Assembly: GCA_947304405.1 (NCBI GenBank)
Contig: CAMZBB010000013.1
Coordinates: 1-42,009, forward strand
Reading direction: 5' to 3'
From: an uncultured Clostridia bacterium
GTDB lineage: Bacteria; Bacillota; Clostridia; Saccharofermentanales; Saccharofermentanaceae
Length of the DNA: 42,009 nt
The position numbers and the translations under genes are program-made. Shown piece after piece: positions 16,509-23,768 of the stretch (its first letter is position 1; each line of letters starts with the position of its first letter). Under the pieces are notes generated by a model. It was not told the DNA's origin. It did not search any database and saw nothing but the letters and a program-made list of their open reading frames with translations.

Positions 16509-17254
16509 TCTTCAAACGGCTGTTTCTGCCATCTCGATCTGACGATCTCACGTGCCACGGCGACATCTTCCGGCGTGGTTATCTTTATGTTCGAGTAGCT
16601 GCCTTCAACAAGTGTGACGGGAAGCCCGCATCTCTCGGCGATCAGCGTATCGTCGGTCGCATTGATGCCTTCTTCGGACGCATAATAATCCATGCACTTT
16701 TTGAGTTCGGAATACCTGAAACCCTGAGGAGTTCTTACAGCATAGAAGTTGCTGCGGTTAGGAGTCGATTCAACGATGACTTTACCGTTTTTGGAGGGTG
16801 ATGCCTTCTTGAGAGTGTCCTTTACCGGAACGGCGCTCGCGCAGACCGGAGAAGTCTCAAGGCCTTGATATACGGCTGCTATCTCTTCCTTAGTTACCAG
16901 ACATCTTGCGCCGTCATGGATTAATACGAGATCGTCGTCACCTGCGTCTTCGATGGCTCTTATACCGTTAAGGACCGAAGCCGATCTTGTTGCACCGCCT
17001 TCAGCGTAGATGATGTCCAGGCCCGGGAAATAGTCGGTCACGATACTCATAAGCTTCGGCTTCAGATCGTCCGTCGTTATCAGGATGACTCTGCAGTCGA
17101 CATCCGGATAAGAAGATGCATAATCGTCTATCGCACCTATCGTTCTTGCTATGACGGGAAGCCCCAGGACGTCTATCATCAGCTTCGGAACCGGTCCGCC
17201 CATGCGCTTGCCGCTGCCGGCTGCGGGGATGAGGAAATAACACTTTCTATTCAT
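16505..17254 (-). CDS. ispD: 2-C-methyl-D-erythritol 4-phosphate cytidylyltransferase
   Basis: IspD couples CTP to methylerythritol 4-phosphate. The 249-residue protein has the nucleotidyltransferase signature 'LIPAAGSGKRMGGPVPKLMIDVLG' at the N-terminus. 'EGGATRSASVLNGI' and 'LIHDGARCLV' are the CTP-binding blocks, 'VPVKDTLKKA' the conserved V-P-x-x-D-T-x-K motif, and 'TPQGFR' and 'NATDDTLIAE' the substrate side. AAGGAGG on the minus strand lies 8 bases before the ATG at 17254. It starts 18 bp after the radA stop on the same strand, so radA-ispD is probably an operon. Its end overlaps the end of ispF by 4 bp. Confidence 0.94.
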   Translation of the reverse strand: MNRKCYFLIPAAGSGKRMGGPVPKLMIDVLGLPVIARTIGAIDDYASSYPDVDCRVILITTDDLKPKLMSIVTDYFPGLDIIYAEGGATRSASVLNGIRAIEDAGDDDLVLIHDGARCLVTKEEIAAVYQGLETSPVCASAVPVKDTLKKASPSKNGKVIVESTPNRSNFYAVRTPQGFRYSELKKCMDYYASEEGINATDDTLIAERCGLPVTLVEGSYSNIKITTPEDVAVAREIVRSRWQKQPFED

Positions 17255-17272
17255 GAGAATCCCTCCTTTCGG

Positions 17273-18679
17273 TCATGAGAACAAGATGTCTATGGCTTCT
17301 TTAAGATTATCTGCGTAAATGAATTCCGGGAGAGGAACGTCTCCTGAACCGGTCTGTTCTTTCTCAATGGCGGATTTACAGCTTCCCGGCAGGACAACTG
17401 TCTTGATGCCTATCTTTGCCGCCGTCAGGCAACGCTTGATTATCCGCGTGACAGGCCTTATCTCGCCTGACAGACCGACCTCGCCCAGTATCAGGGTATC
17501 TTTGCGGACGGCTATGCCTCTTGCGGAAGAGACAAGTGCCGCACAGATCGCGAGGTCCGTCGCGGGATCACTGACCTTGAGCCCGCCTATGACGTTGACG
17601 AAGCAGTCTTTTGTACCGAGTCCTAAGCCTATCATCTTCTCGCATACGGCAAGAAGCATCATGATGCGGTTGCGGTCCGGTCCTGCGGTCATTCTCTGCG
17701 GGTTGGGATATACGCTCTCGGAGACAAGTGCCTGAACTTCGACCGTCAGAGCGTCATTGCCTTCGATCGTGGAAGTAAGGACAGAACCGGGGCTGTCGAT
17801 CGGGCGTCCCGCGACCAGAAGAGCCTGTGAACTCTCAACGGAGATAAGGCCTTTCTCGCCCATCTCGAAAAAAGCGATCTCGTTGCTTCTGCCGAACCTG
17901 TTCTTTGCCGAGCGGATTATCCTGTATCCGCCGGTGGCATCTCCCTCGAAAACGAGGACTGTGTCTACCATGTGTTCTATGGTCTTGGGCCCGGCTATCG
18001 TTCCGTCTTTGGTTATGTGGCCTACCATGATGATGGTTATGCCGTTTGTCTTAGCGATCCTGATAAGTCCTGCCGTGACCTCACGCGTCTGGGCAACACC
18101 GCCGGGCGTTCCCGATACCTGTTCCGAGTAAAGAGTCTGTATGGAGTCGATTATGCAAAGGCAGGGCTTGTTGGCCTTGATCTGTTCCGCGACCTTCTCG
18201 AATCTGGTCTCGCTGCAGATGAGGATATTGCGGCTGATGCCCAGACGTTCGGCACGCATCCCTATCTGTGCGGGTGATTCTTCTCCGGAGACGTACAACA
18301 CTTCTCCGCTGCTCTTATAAGAATTTGCTATCTGCATGAGTATCGTGGATTTGCCGATCCCGGGCTCACCGCAGACGAGCGTTACGGAACCTTCTGTTAT
18401 ACCGCCTCCGAAAAGCGTATCAAGGCTGGATATCCCGCAGGAAACTCTCTTGTAATTCTCCTTGCCGGCATCGTTAAGCCTTACCGTTACGGAAGAATCA
18501 GTCCATGAATATGCGTTTGCCGAAAGTGCAGGAGAATCGGTCTTTGCCGCTTTGTGCGATTCTTCGGCAGGTGCTTCAACGAAGGTGTTGAACATTCCGC
18601 AGGCAGGACATTTGCCCATCCAGCCCATAGCTTCATAACCGCATTCCTTGCAGAAAAATGTTACGTTCTTCTTCGCCAT
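17273..18679 (-). CDS. radA: DNA repair protein RadA (Sms)
   Basis: RadA is a hexameric DNA-dependent ATPase that promotes branch migration during recombinational repair. At 468 residues it has the family length. A zinc ribbon with C10, C13, C24 and C27 opens the protein. Walker A 'GEPGIGKST' lies at residues 104-112, and 'CLCIIDSIQTLYSEQ' is Walker B. The RadA-specific 'KNRFG' motif follows in 'SAKNRFGRSNEIAFF'. The C-terminal third is a Lon-protease-like domain ('ALVSSARGIAVRKDTLILGEVGLSGEIR'). A minus-strand extended -10 promoter lies upstream. The ribosome binding site (AAGGGCGG) is weak and somewhat distant. Confidence 0.95.
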   Translation of the reverse strand: MAKKNVTFFCKECGYEAMGWMGKCPACGMFNTFVEAPAEESHKAAKTDSPALSANAYSWTDSSVTVRLNDAGKENYKRVSCGISSLDTLFGGGITEGSVTLVCGEPGIGKSTILMQIANSYKSSGEVLYVSGEESPAQIGMRAERLGISRNILICSETRFEKVAEQIKANKPCLCIIDSIQTLYSEQVSGTPGGVAQTREVTAGLIRIAKTNGITIIMVGHITKDGTIAGPKTIEHMVDTVLVFEGDATGGYRIIRSAKNRFGRSNEIAFFEMGEKGLISVESSQALLVAGRPIDSPGSVLTSTIEGNDALTVEVQALVSESVYPNPQRMTAGPDRNRIMMLLAVCEKMIGLGLGTKDCFVNVIGGLKVSDPATDLAICAALVSSARGIAVRKDTLILGEVGLSGEIRPVTRIIKRCLTAAKIGIKTVVLPGSCKSAIEKEQTGSGDVPLPEFIYADNLKEAIDILFS

Positions 18680-18703
18680 ATCAAATCCGCCCTTAAATCT
18701 GTC

Positions 18704-18733
18704 TTTGATAAAAGTATATCAGACTTAAAGTCT
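18704..18733 (-). promoter_or_regulatory. Candidate radA promoter with overlapping 13-bp palindrome
   Basis: On the minus strand an extended -10 TGA-TATACT (around 18714-18722) precedes radA by about 35 bp, with no good -35 box. Directly upstream, AGACTT-A-AAGTCT (18721-18733) is a palindrome with 6-bp arms overlapping the spacer region, where a repressor could sit. Operator status is inference. Confidence 0.4.
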
Positions 18734-18771
18734 CTTTCGAGGCCGTAAAGTCCCGATTTTGAGGACAGATC

Positions 18772-20325
18772 TTAAGCCTTGGGAAGGCATTCGATAACGA
18801 TCCAACGCAATGTATCACCGTTTTTGACGGTTGATGTCAGTGTGTTGTCGTATACGACTTTGTAGCGGTCTGAAGCATATGTCTCGATCTCATATATCAG
18901 CGGGCTGAAGCCGACGTTTGTGGTCATTACGAATGCGTCGTTGCTGTATTGCGCCCTGAAGTCATCCAGCTCGAAAAGCGTTGAGACTGACATTTTCCCT
19001 GTCATGTGATCTTCGTCCGAGAACTGGCTGATGTAAGGGTCCACGCGGTTGTCGATGTGGACTTTCACGCCGTTGAAGAGCAGCCAGGAACCGCTGTTGA
19101 AATCGTTGAAGATCTTTCTGTATCCCTTTTCTTTGATGAAAGTTACGACGTCTTCGTCGTAAGCAGCCATCTTTTCGATGTCGCTCATGGTGCCTGTCGG
19201 AAGATAACGACTGACATTAAAGATTCCGAAAGTTACGGACATGACCAGAGAGGCGGCAAACAAAATAACGTAGAACGTCCCTGAGAAATTGAAGTCCTTG
19301 TTCTCGAGTTTGGGCAGGAAGTGACTGACTGCCCATAAGACGAAATCCTGATATGCTTTCGGAGCGACAAGTATGTACATCAGCGTGAAATGCACCATGA
19401 AACGTCTGTATACGCATGAAATGATCAGGAACATACAGAACAGGCACAGTTTGGTAACGGTTTCCTTCTCGAATTCGCGGATGCCTTTTCCGCACATGAA
19501 GCCTACAAGGACCATCAGTATCAGGAACATCTGGATTATCGTGAAGGTGACGGGATTCCATTCGTCGATCTGCGCCCAGACGTCTTTGGCGCGTGACTGC
19601 TGAAATGCATATGTCCAGAGTCTTATGCCGATCGGATTTGCGAGCGAAAGAATGAAGCCCATGACTGCTCCCGCGGCAAGTGTGACCGCCGTCCTGAACT
19701 GTTTATATATCAGCTCGAGGACGATGAATACTGCCAGGACCGCAAAGTAAAGCGGAAGCATGCCTCCGTGCAGCCATGCAAGAAGGAATGCGCCGGCGAC
19801 AAAGACCGAAGCCTTGATAACCGGCTTTTTGCCGCTCAGCAGCATTACGGTCGTAAGCATTATGATGAACGCTGAAGTCGTTGTCGGTCTTGCGTTGTAG
19901 TCGGGGAAACCCTTAAAAGTGCATGCAGATACCATGACCAGCAGGCATATCAGGGGATGGGCGGTCTTCTTTATGTGAGAAGCCGCGGTTACTCCGGTTC
20001 CGAAATTGAACAGAGAGCAGAGAAGAAGTACTCCCCAGAGCTTGAAATGTTTAAAGATGAAACCGAGGATCAGATACCAGCCCGTCTCATGGGCGGTGAA
20101 TATGAGTCCTTTGTGCCAACTGTAGATCTCATCGGTGATCAGGTGGCCTGATGCAATGGCGTCAAGACCGAGCCTTATCTGGACAGCACAGTCGAGGACC
20201 CATCCGCTCAACTGATTCATGGAAGCAAAGGGACCGTAGATGAGAAGAGCGGCGGCGATGATGAACAGCGTCGCAGGCTCGATCTTGGACCTTTTTATCA
20301 GTTTCGGTTTGGTATTGTCGCTCAT
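18772..20325 (-). CDS. Polytopic membrane protein, GT-C glycosyltransferase-like
   Basis: This is a 517-residue multi-pass membrane protein with about ten to eleven helices and a C-terminal soluble domain of about 110 residues. The layout resembles GT-C (PMT/ArnT-like) enzymes, which use lipid-linked sugars: an early extracytoplasmic loop with acidic residues ('LITDEIYSWHKGLIFTAHE'), 'DYNARP' in a loop, and a soluble tail 'KIFNDFNSGSWLLFNGVKVHIDNRVDPY' that matches the tail of many such proteins. I chose ATG 20325. A longer frame to 20430 would run across the rubredoxin promoter and start. No Shine-Dalgarno is visible, and a -10-like box sits 7 bases before the ATG, hinting at a leaderless transcript. 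Activity and substrate are unknown. Confidence 0.72.
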   Translation of the reverse strand: MSDNTKPKLIKRSKIEPATLFIIAAALLIYGPFASMNQLSGWVLDCAVQIRLGLDAIASGHLITDEIYSWHKGLIFTAHETGWYLILGFIFKHFKLWGVLLLCSLFNFGTGVTAASHIKKTAHPLICLLVMVSACTFKGFPDYNARPTTTSAFIIMLTTVMLLSGKKPVIKASVFVAGAFLLAWLHGGMLPLYFAVLAVFIVLELIYKQFRTAVTLAAGAVMGFILSLANPIGIRLWTYAFQQSRAKDVWAQIDEWNPVTFTIIQMFLILMVLVGFMCGKGIREFEKETVTKLCLFCMFLIISCVYRRFMVHFTLMYILVAPKAYQDFVLWAVSHFLPKLENKDFNFSGTFYVILFAASLVMSVTFGIFNVSRYLPTGTMSDIEKMAAYDEDVVTFIKEKGYRKIFNDFNSGSWLLFNGVKVHIDNRVDPYISQFSDEDHMTGKMSVSTLFELDDFRAQYSNDAFVMTTNVGFSPLIYEIETYASDRYKVVYDNTLTSTVKNGDTLRWIVIECLPKA

Positions 20326-20332
20326 AACAGAT

Positions 20333-20361
20333 ATTTTAGCGGATAAAAACAAAGATACAAT
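20333..20361 (-). promoter_or_regulatory. Candidate leaderless promoter for the GT-C-like gene
   Basis: On the minus strand, -10 TAAAAT (20333-20338) ends 7 bases before the ATG at 20325. A weak -35 TTGTAT lies about 16 bp further upstream. The expected start site would fall on or next to the A of the ATG. Confidence 0.4.
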
Positions 20362-20368
20362 TATCTGA

Positions 20369-20396
20369 TTACAAAAGCACCGGCAAATAGTAAAAT
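20369..20396 (+). promoter_or_regulatory. Candidate rubredoxin promoter
   Basis: TTACAA (20369-20374), a 16-bp spacer and TAAAAT (20391-20396) lie 33 bp before the rubredoxin ATG. Matches to consensus are 4/6 and 5/6. Confidence 0.5.
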
Positions 20397-20428
20397 AATC
20401 ATATCTAACAAAATCGGAGGTATTCAAC

Positions 20429-20587
20429 ATGAAAAAGTACCAGTGTGTATGCGGCTACATCTATGATCCCGAGATCGGCGATCCCGATAACGGCATTGCT
20501 CCGGGAACGGCATTTGAAGATCTTCCCGAGGATTGGACCTGCCCGATCTGCGGAGCCGGAAAAGCATTGTTCAGTCCTGTTGACTAA
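20429..20587 (+). CDS. Rubredoxin with C-x-C first knuckle
   Basis: This is a 52-residue one-iron electron carrier, typical of anaerobes, serving oxidative-stress reductases and oxidoreductases. The middle '[20 protein letters not shown]' and the second knuckle 'CPICG' are textbook rubredoxin. The first knuckle reads 'YQCVCGY', that is C6-x-C8, where the family normally has C-x2-C-G, so one residue is missing. The reading is unambiguous in the DNA (tgt gta tgc ggc). GGAGG at 20416-20420 lies 8 bases before ATG 20429. The CDF transporter gene starts 25 bp after its stop on the same strand and may be cotranscribed. Iron binding by the C-x-C form is expected but unproven. Confidence 0.93.
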   Translation: MKKYQCVCGYIYDPEIGDPDNGIAPGTAFEDLPEDWTCPICGAGKALFSPVD

Positions 20588-20612
20588 TACTTTGCTTGAG
20601 GTGACCGGGTAA

Positions 20613-21752
20613 ATGGGAGTAGGCAAAGACAGAACGGATGACCGCGCAAAGATAGTAGTACGTACAGGCGCCGTAGGTATCGCAGCAAACCTGGTGCTGG
20701 CTTCGGCCAAGGCCGTTGCGGGTCTGGCGGCAGGATCGATAGCAATGGTCCTTGATGCCGTCAACAACACGAGCGACAGCCTTTCATCCGTCATTACCAT
20801 AATCGGTACCAAACTCGCCAATAGAAAACCGGATAAGAAACATCCGTTAGGACACGGCAGGATCGAATACTTAACGCAGATCATCATCGCGGGCATCATC
20901 TTGTATGCCGGTATTACCGCGTTGATCGAATCGGTCAAAAAGATAATCGAACCATCGGAGTCGGATTTCAGAGCCGTTCAGCTCATAGTCATTACCGTGG
21001 CTATCTTTGCCAAGATAGGACTGGGCCTTTATTTCCGTTCCAACGGAAAAAAAGCGAGATCGGAGCTTCTTACGGCATCCGGTACAGATGCCCTTTTTGA
21101 CGCCGTGCTCTCTACCGCGGTCCTCATTTCCGCGGGCATTTACCTGATCTTTAAGATCAATATAGAAGCTTATGTCAGTATCCTTATTTCAGTTTTCATT
21201 CTGAAAGCGGGCATCGATATTATCCGCGAGGCGGTCGATGACATGCTCGGACACAGGGTCGAGAGCAGCATTACCGGCAAGGTAAAGCAGACCGTTGCCG
21301 CGATAGACGGTGTTTACGGAGTGTATGACGTAGTCCTGCACAATTATGGCCCGGACAGATATCTGGGTTCGCTTCACATCGAGATCGACGACACCATGAC
21401 TGCTGACAAGATAGATGCACTTACGCGTGAGATCGAGCAGCAGGTGTATCTCGGGACGGGCGTGATACTGACCGCAGTGGGCATATATTCGAGAAATACC
21501 GGTGATGATGAATTCATGGCAATGCGTTCTGAGATCACCCGTCTCGTAATGAACCATGAAAATGTGGTTCAGATGCACGGCTTTTATATTGACGGAGTGA
21601 AAAAGAGAATAACTTTCGACATCATAATCGACTTCGATGAGAAGGACACAAAGGGTCTTTACAACCATATAATGGCCGATGTAAAAGAGGCTGCGCCGGG
21701 CTATGAAGTCCATATTCAGCTTGATTACGACATAAGTGACGTAGACTCGTAA
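20613..21752 (+). CDS. Cation diffusion facilitator (CDF) transporter, Mn-type site A
   Basis: This is a proton-coupled divalent-metal exporter of 379 residues with six membrane helices followed by a cytoplasmic domain. 'KKHPLGHGRIEYL' is the family loop. In helix 2 the metal pair is N51-x3-D55 ('NNTSD') and in helix 5 it is D159-x3-D163 ('TDALFD'). Zinc transporters of the family usually have H/D-x3-D and H-x3-D, while the Asn/Asp plus Asp/Asp set is associated with manganese exporters of the MntE type. The C-terminal half contains a ferredoxin-like metal-sensing domain and a further domain after residue 290, making it longer than many CDFs. GAGGTG at 20599-20604 precedes the ATG. Mn specificity is inference. 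Confidence 0.87.
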   Translation: MGVGKDRTDDRAKIVVRTGAVGIAANLVLASAKAVAGLAAGSIAMVLDAVNNTSDSLSSVITIIGTKLANRKPDKKHPLGHGRIEYLTQIIIAGIILYAGITALIESVKKIIEPSESDFRAVQLIVITVAIFAKIGLGLYFRSNGKKARSELLTASGTDALFDAVLSTAVLISAGIYLIFKINIEAYVSILISVFILKAGIDIIREAVDDMLGHRVESSITGKVKQTVAAIDGVYGVYDVVLHNYGPDRYLGSLHIEIDDTMTADKIDALTREIEQQVYLGTGVILTAVGIYSRNTGDDEFMAMRSEITRLVMNHENVVQMHGFYIDGVKKRITFDIIIDFDEKDTKGLYNHIMADVKEAAPGYEVHIQLDYDISDVDS

Positions 21753-21760
21753 AAAAGCGG

Positions 21761-21789
21761 TTGACAAAAAAAGCCTTCGACCATATAAT
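21761..21789 (+). promoter_or_regulatory. Consensus promoter of tRNA-Gly
   Basis: A perfect -35 TTGACA (21761-21766), a 17-bp spacer and a perfect -10 TATAAT (21784-21789) sit 10 bp before the mature tRNA. This is the best sigma-A-type promoter in the window. Confidence 0.93.
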
Positions 21790-21799
21790 AATCGGGCAC

Positions 21800-21874
21800 G
21801 CGGGATTAACTCAGTGGTAGAGTGTCACCTTGCCAAGGTGAAAGTCGCGAGTCCGAATCTCGTATCCCGCTCCA
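21800..21874 (+). tRNA. tRNA-Gly (GCC anticodon), CCA encoded
   Basis: The 75-base gene folds as a full cloverleaf. The acceptor stem is GCGGGAT (21800-21806) with ATCCCGC (21864-21870). The D arm contains AGTGGTAG. The anticodon stem is TCACC/GGTGA around the loop TTGCCAA, giving anticodon GCC. The T arm is GCGAG/CTCGT (closing G-T) with TCCGAAT. Discriminator T and an encoded CCA end the gene. It has a consensus promoter and its own terminator. Confidence 0.97.
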
Positions 21875-21878
21875 CTTT

Positions 21879-21910
21879 TCCCCGAAGGTATTATGCCGTC
21901 GGGGATTTTT
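21879..21910 (+). terminator. Rho-independent terminator after tRNA-Gly
   Basis: The stem TCCCCGA (21879-21885) / TCGGGGA (21899-21905) is extended by an inner GGTA/TGCC helix and followed by TTTTT. The downstream protein gene begins only 25 bp later, so it needs read-through or a promoter I cannot see. Confidence 0.85.
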
Positions 21911-21935
21911 GTTATACGGGCCGGAGCTTTCTTTT

Positions 21936-23693
21936 ATGGAAACAAAATGGAGCGTCTATTATCCTAAATCCGTCACACCTGCGAACCTTACAAGCAATTT
22001 TACGCTTTACGGCAGGCTCAAACGGATATGCGGAATCTTCCAGAACAGGACGGCATTCGAGTACATGGGCTCGAAAATGAGCTACGGCACTCTGTCCAAA
22101 ACTGTGGACAAAGCCTCACTGATGTGGAAGATGCTCGGAGTGTCTTCCGGCGACAGGGTGCTTCTCTGTATGGGCGAATGCCCGGACATGCTCATATCGG
22201 TCTATGCAATCGATTGCCTAGGAGCATCCTCCGTCCTGATGGTACCGAACAGCAGTACGGAGCATTTCGAGCGGATAGCAAACGATTCCGGTGCAACGTT
22301 CTGCCTGATGTCGTTCAACCAGTTCGAGAATTATCATGAGTCGCTTTCAAGGACAAAGATCAAGACGGCCGTTCTGGGAAAGTATTCGGATTACATCACA
22401 GGATTTGCAAAAATTGCTTTCTCGATCTATCCGTTATCCGCATACGATACCGTAGTCCCGTCCTACAGGAAAAGGAAAGATACCGATGTCAAGGTAATTA
22501 CCTGGCGCGAGGCTATGGCGGACAGCGAAGACGATGTCTCGATCGATGTTCCGGCCGCGGATCAGGACGCTGACAGAGTAAGCGTGATGCTCGAGGCCGA
22601 AAGTGATGTTTACGGTGGAACCCTGTGTGCATACAGTGCGTCCGCTTTCAATATTGAAGCCAACATCTCGATGTTCATCGAGAAGGGGAGTGAAGGACGG
22701 CTGGGACGCCCGACCAGGGTGTTGTGCATGAATGAGATCTGTTTTGCTTTCGGATTTACGGCAGGAATGAATGATGTCCTGCTGTCCGGACAGACCTTGA
22801 TCCTGTTCACATGGTTCGATGCCGAAAGAACGGCGCTTCCGATCATGCGTTACCATCCCGATACTTTGATCGGATACAACGGTACTGTCGCCAAACTTAA
22901 TGAAAAAGGCATCAACCGGTCCGTTATGAGATCGGTCTCGATGATCATCTGCGGTTCCGGGCTTTTGACGAGCAGTCAGAAGGCGGAACTCCTTACAAGA
23001 TCGGGAAAGAGCGAGACGGAACTTCGGATCTTTACCGTGTCAGGCTGTGATGAAACGCTTGCTTTTGCATATACGCCCGAAGGAACGAGCAGCGACAGGA
23101 TGATAGGCATCCCGCTGCCCGGAGTTTACGTCAAAGTGTGTGACAGCGAGACGGGAGAGGATATGCCCTACGGCAAGGCGGGTGTGATAGCTGTCTGTTC
23201 GCCTGTTTCCTGTCTTGGAAGAGTAAGGGAAAAGAAGGTGGTGCCTGCATCTTACAGGCATCTTCCCGACGGCAGGGACTGGTTCTTTACCGGCATAATG
23301 GGGAAAATGGATGACAAGGGATTCATTTCTTTCTTTGCAAGTCCCGGACAAGTTTATAAGATCAACAGTTTCCCCGTGTATCCTTCTCAGGTGGACAGGG
23401 TCATCTCCATGGTCGCAGGTGTCGTGGATGTTGCCTGCGTTGTAATTGAGGATGTATCCGGTCCTAAACTTGTCGCTGCTGTAGTGCCGTCGGAGGAGTT
23501 TCTCTTTGATAACGAGCAGCTTGCCGGCCTGAAAAAGCGGATCACCGATGAATGCCTCATGATGCTTCATGAATCCATGTGTCCGTCCGAAGTTGAGTTC
23601 CTTATCAGCCTGCCGATCGATTCAGCCGGAAACAAGGATTACGAGAGGATTCTGGAAAGAATCAGAAATGGCCGCATTTCTGCGGGAATTTGA
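21936..23693 (+). CDS. Degenerate adenylate-forming (ANL superfamily) enzyme-like protein
   Basis: This 585-residue protein has the overall course of an acyl-CoA synthetase / AMP-binding enzyme. 'MSYGTLSKTVDKASLMWKMLGVSSGDRVLL' is the usual N-terminal block, 'MLISVYAIDCLGASSVLMVPN' follows it, and 'IGIPLPGVYVKVCDSETGEDMPYGKAGVI' is motif A6. The last block 'LPIDSAGNKDYERI' resembles the lysine motif A10. The ATP loop (usually TSGTTGxPK) is unrecognisable at about residues 225-245. The 'TGD' of A7 reads 'FTGIMGKMDDKGF', losing the Asp. It may be catalytically weak, or adapted to an unusual substrate. ATG 21936 has GGAG 10 bases upstream; an open frame further upstream runs through the tRNA and is ignored. 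Confidence 0.68.
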   Translation: METKWSVYYPKSVTPANLTSNFTLYGRLKRICGIFQNRTAFEYMGSKMSYGTLSKTVDKASLMWKMLGVSSGDRVLLCMGECPDMLISVYAIDCLGASSVLMVPNSSTEHFERIANDSGATFCLMSFNQFENYHESLSRTKIKTAVLGKYSDYITGFAKIAFSIYPLSAYDTVVPSYRKRKDTDVKVITWREAMADSEDDVSIDVPAADQDADRVSVMLEAESDVYGGTLCAYSASAFNIEANISMFIEKGSEGRLGRPTRVLCMNEICFAFGFTAGMNDVLLSGQTLILFTWFDAERTALPIMRYHPDTLIGYNGTVAKLNEKGINRSVMRSVSMIICGSGLLTSSQKAELLTRSGKSETELRIFTVSGCDETLAFAYTPEGTSSDRMIGIPLPGVYVKVCDSETGEDMPYGKAGVIAVCSPVSCLGRVREKKVVPASYRHLPDGRDWFFTGIMGKMDDKGFISFFASPGQVYKINSFPVYPSQVDRVISMVAGVVDVACVVIEDVSGPKLVAAVVPSEEFLFDNEQLAGLKKRITDECLMMLHESMCPSEVEFLISLPIDSAGNKDYERILERIRNGRISAGI

Positions 23694-23716
23694 CGGAACA
23701 AATGTGGTATTATTAT
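23690..23716 (+). promoter_or_regulatory. Candidate promoter for the DUF885 lipoprotein gene
   Basis: TTGACG (23690-23695) overlaps the stop of the previous gene, and TATTAT (23711-23716) follows after 15 bp, shorter than the optimal 17. An 18-bp alternative is TATCAC. A small inverted repeat CTTGA-AAA-TCAAG follows the -10 region. Confidence 0.4.
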
Positions 23717-23768
23717 CACTTGAAAATCAAGGGTGATTGAGGAATAAGGTTTTGAGAGGTAACAGGAC

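Noticed and set aside
20326..20430. N-terminal extension of the GT-C-like gene to 20430
   Set aside because: It would overlap the rubredoxin start and promoter region, and the extra residues look non-coding and Cys/Phe-rich.
21814..21935. Protein-coding frame running through the tRNA gene
   Set aside because: The region is a tRNA plus terminator; the first ATG with a ribosome binding site is 21936.
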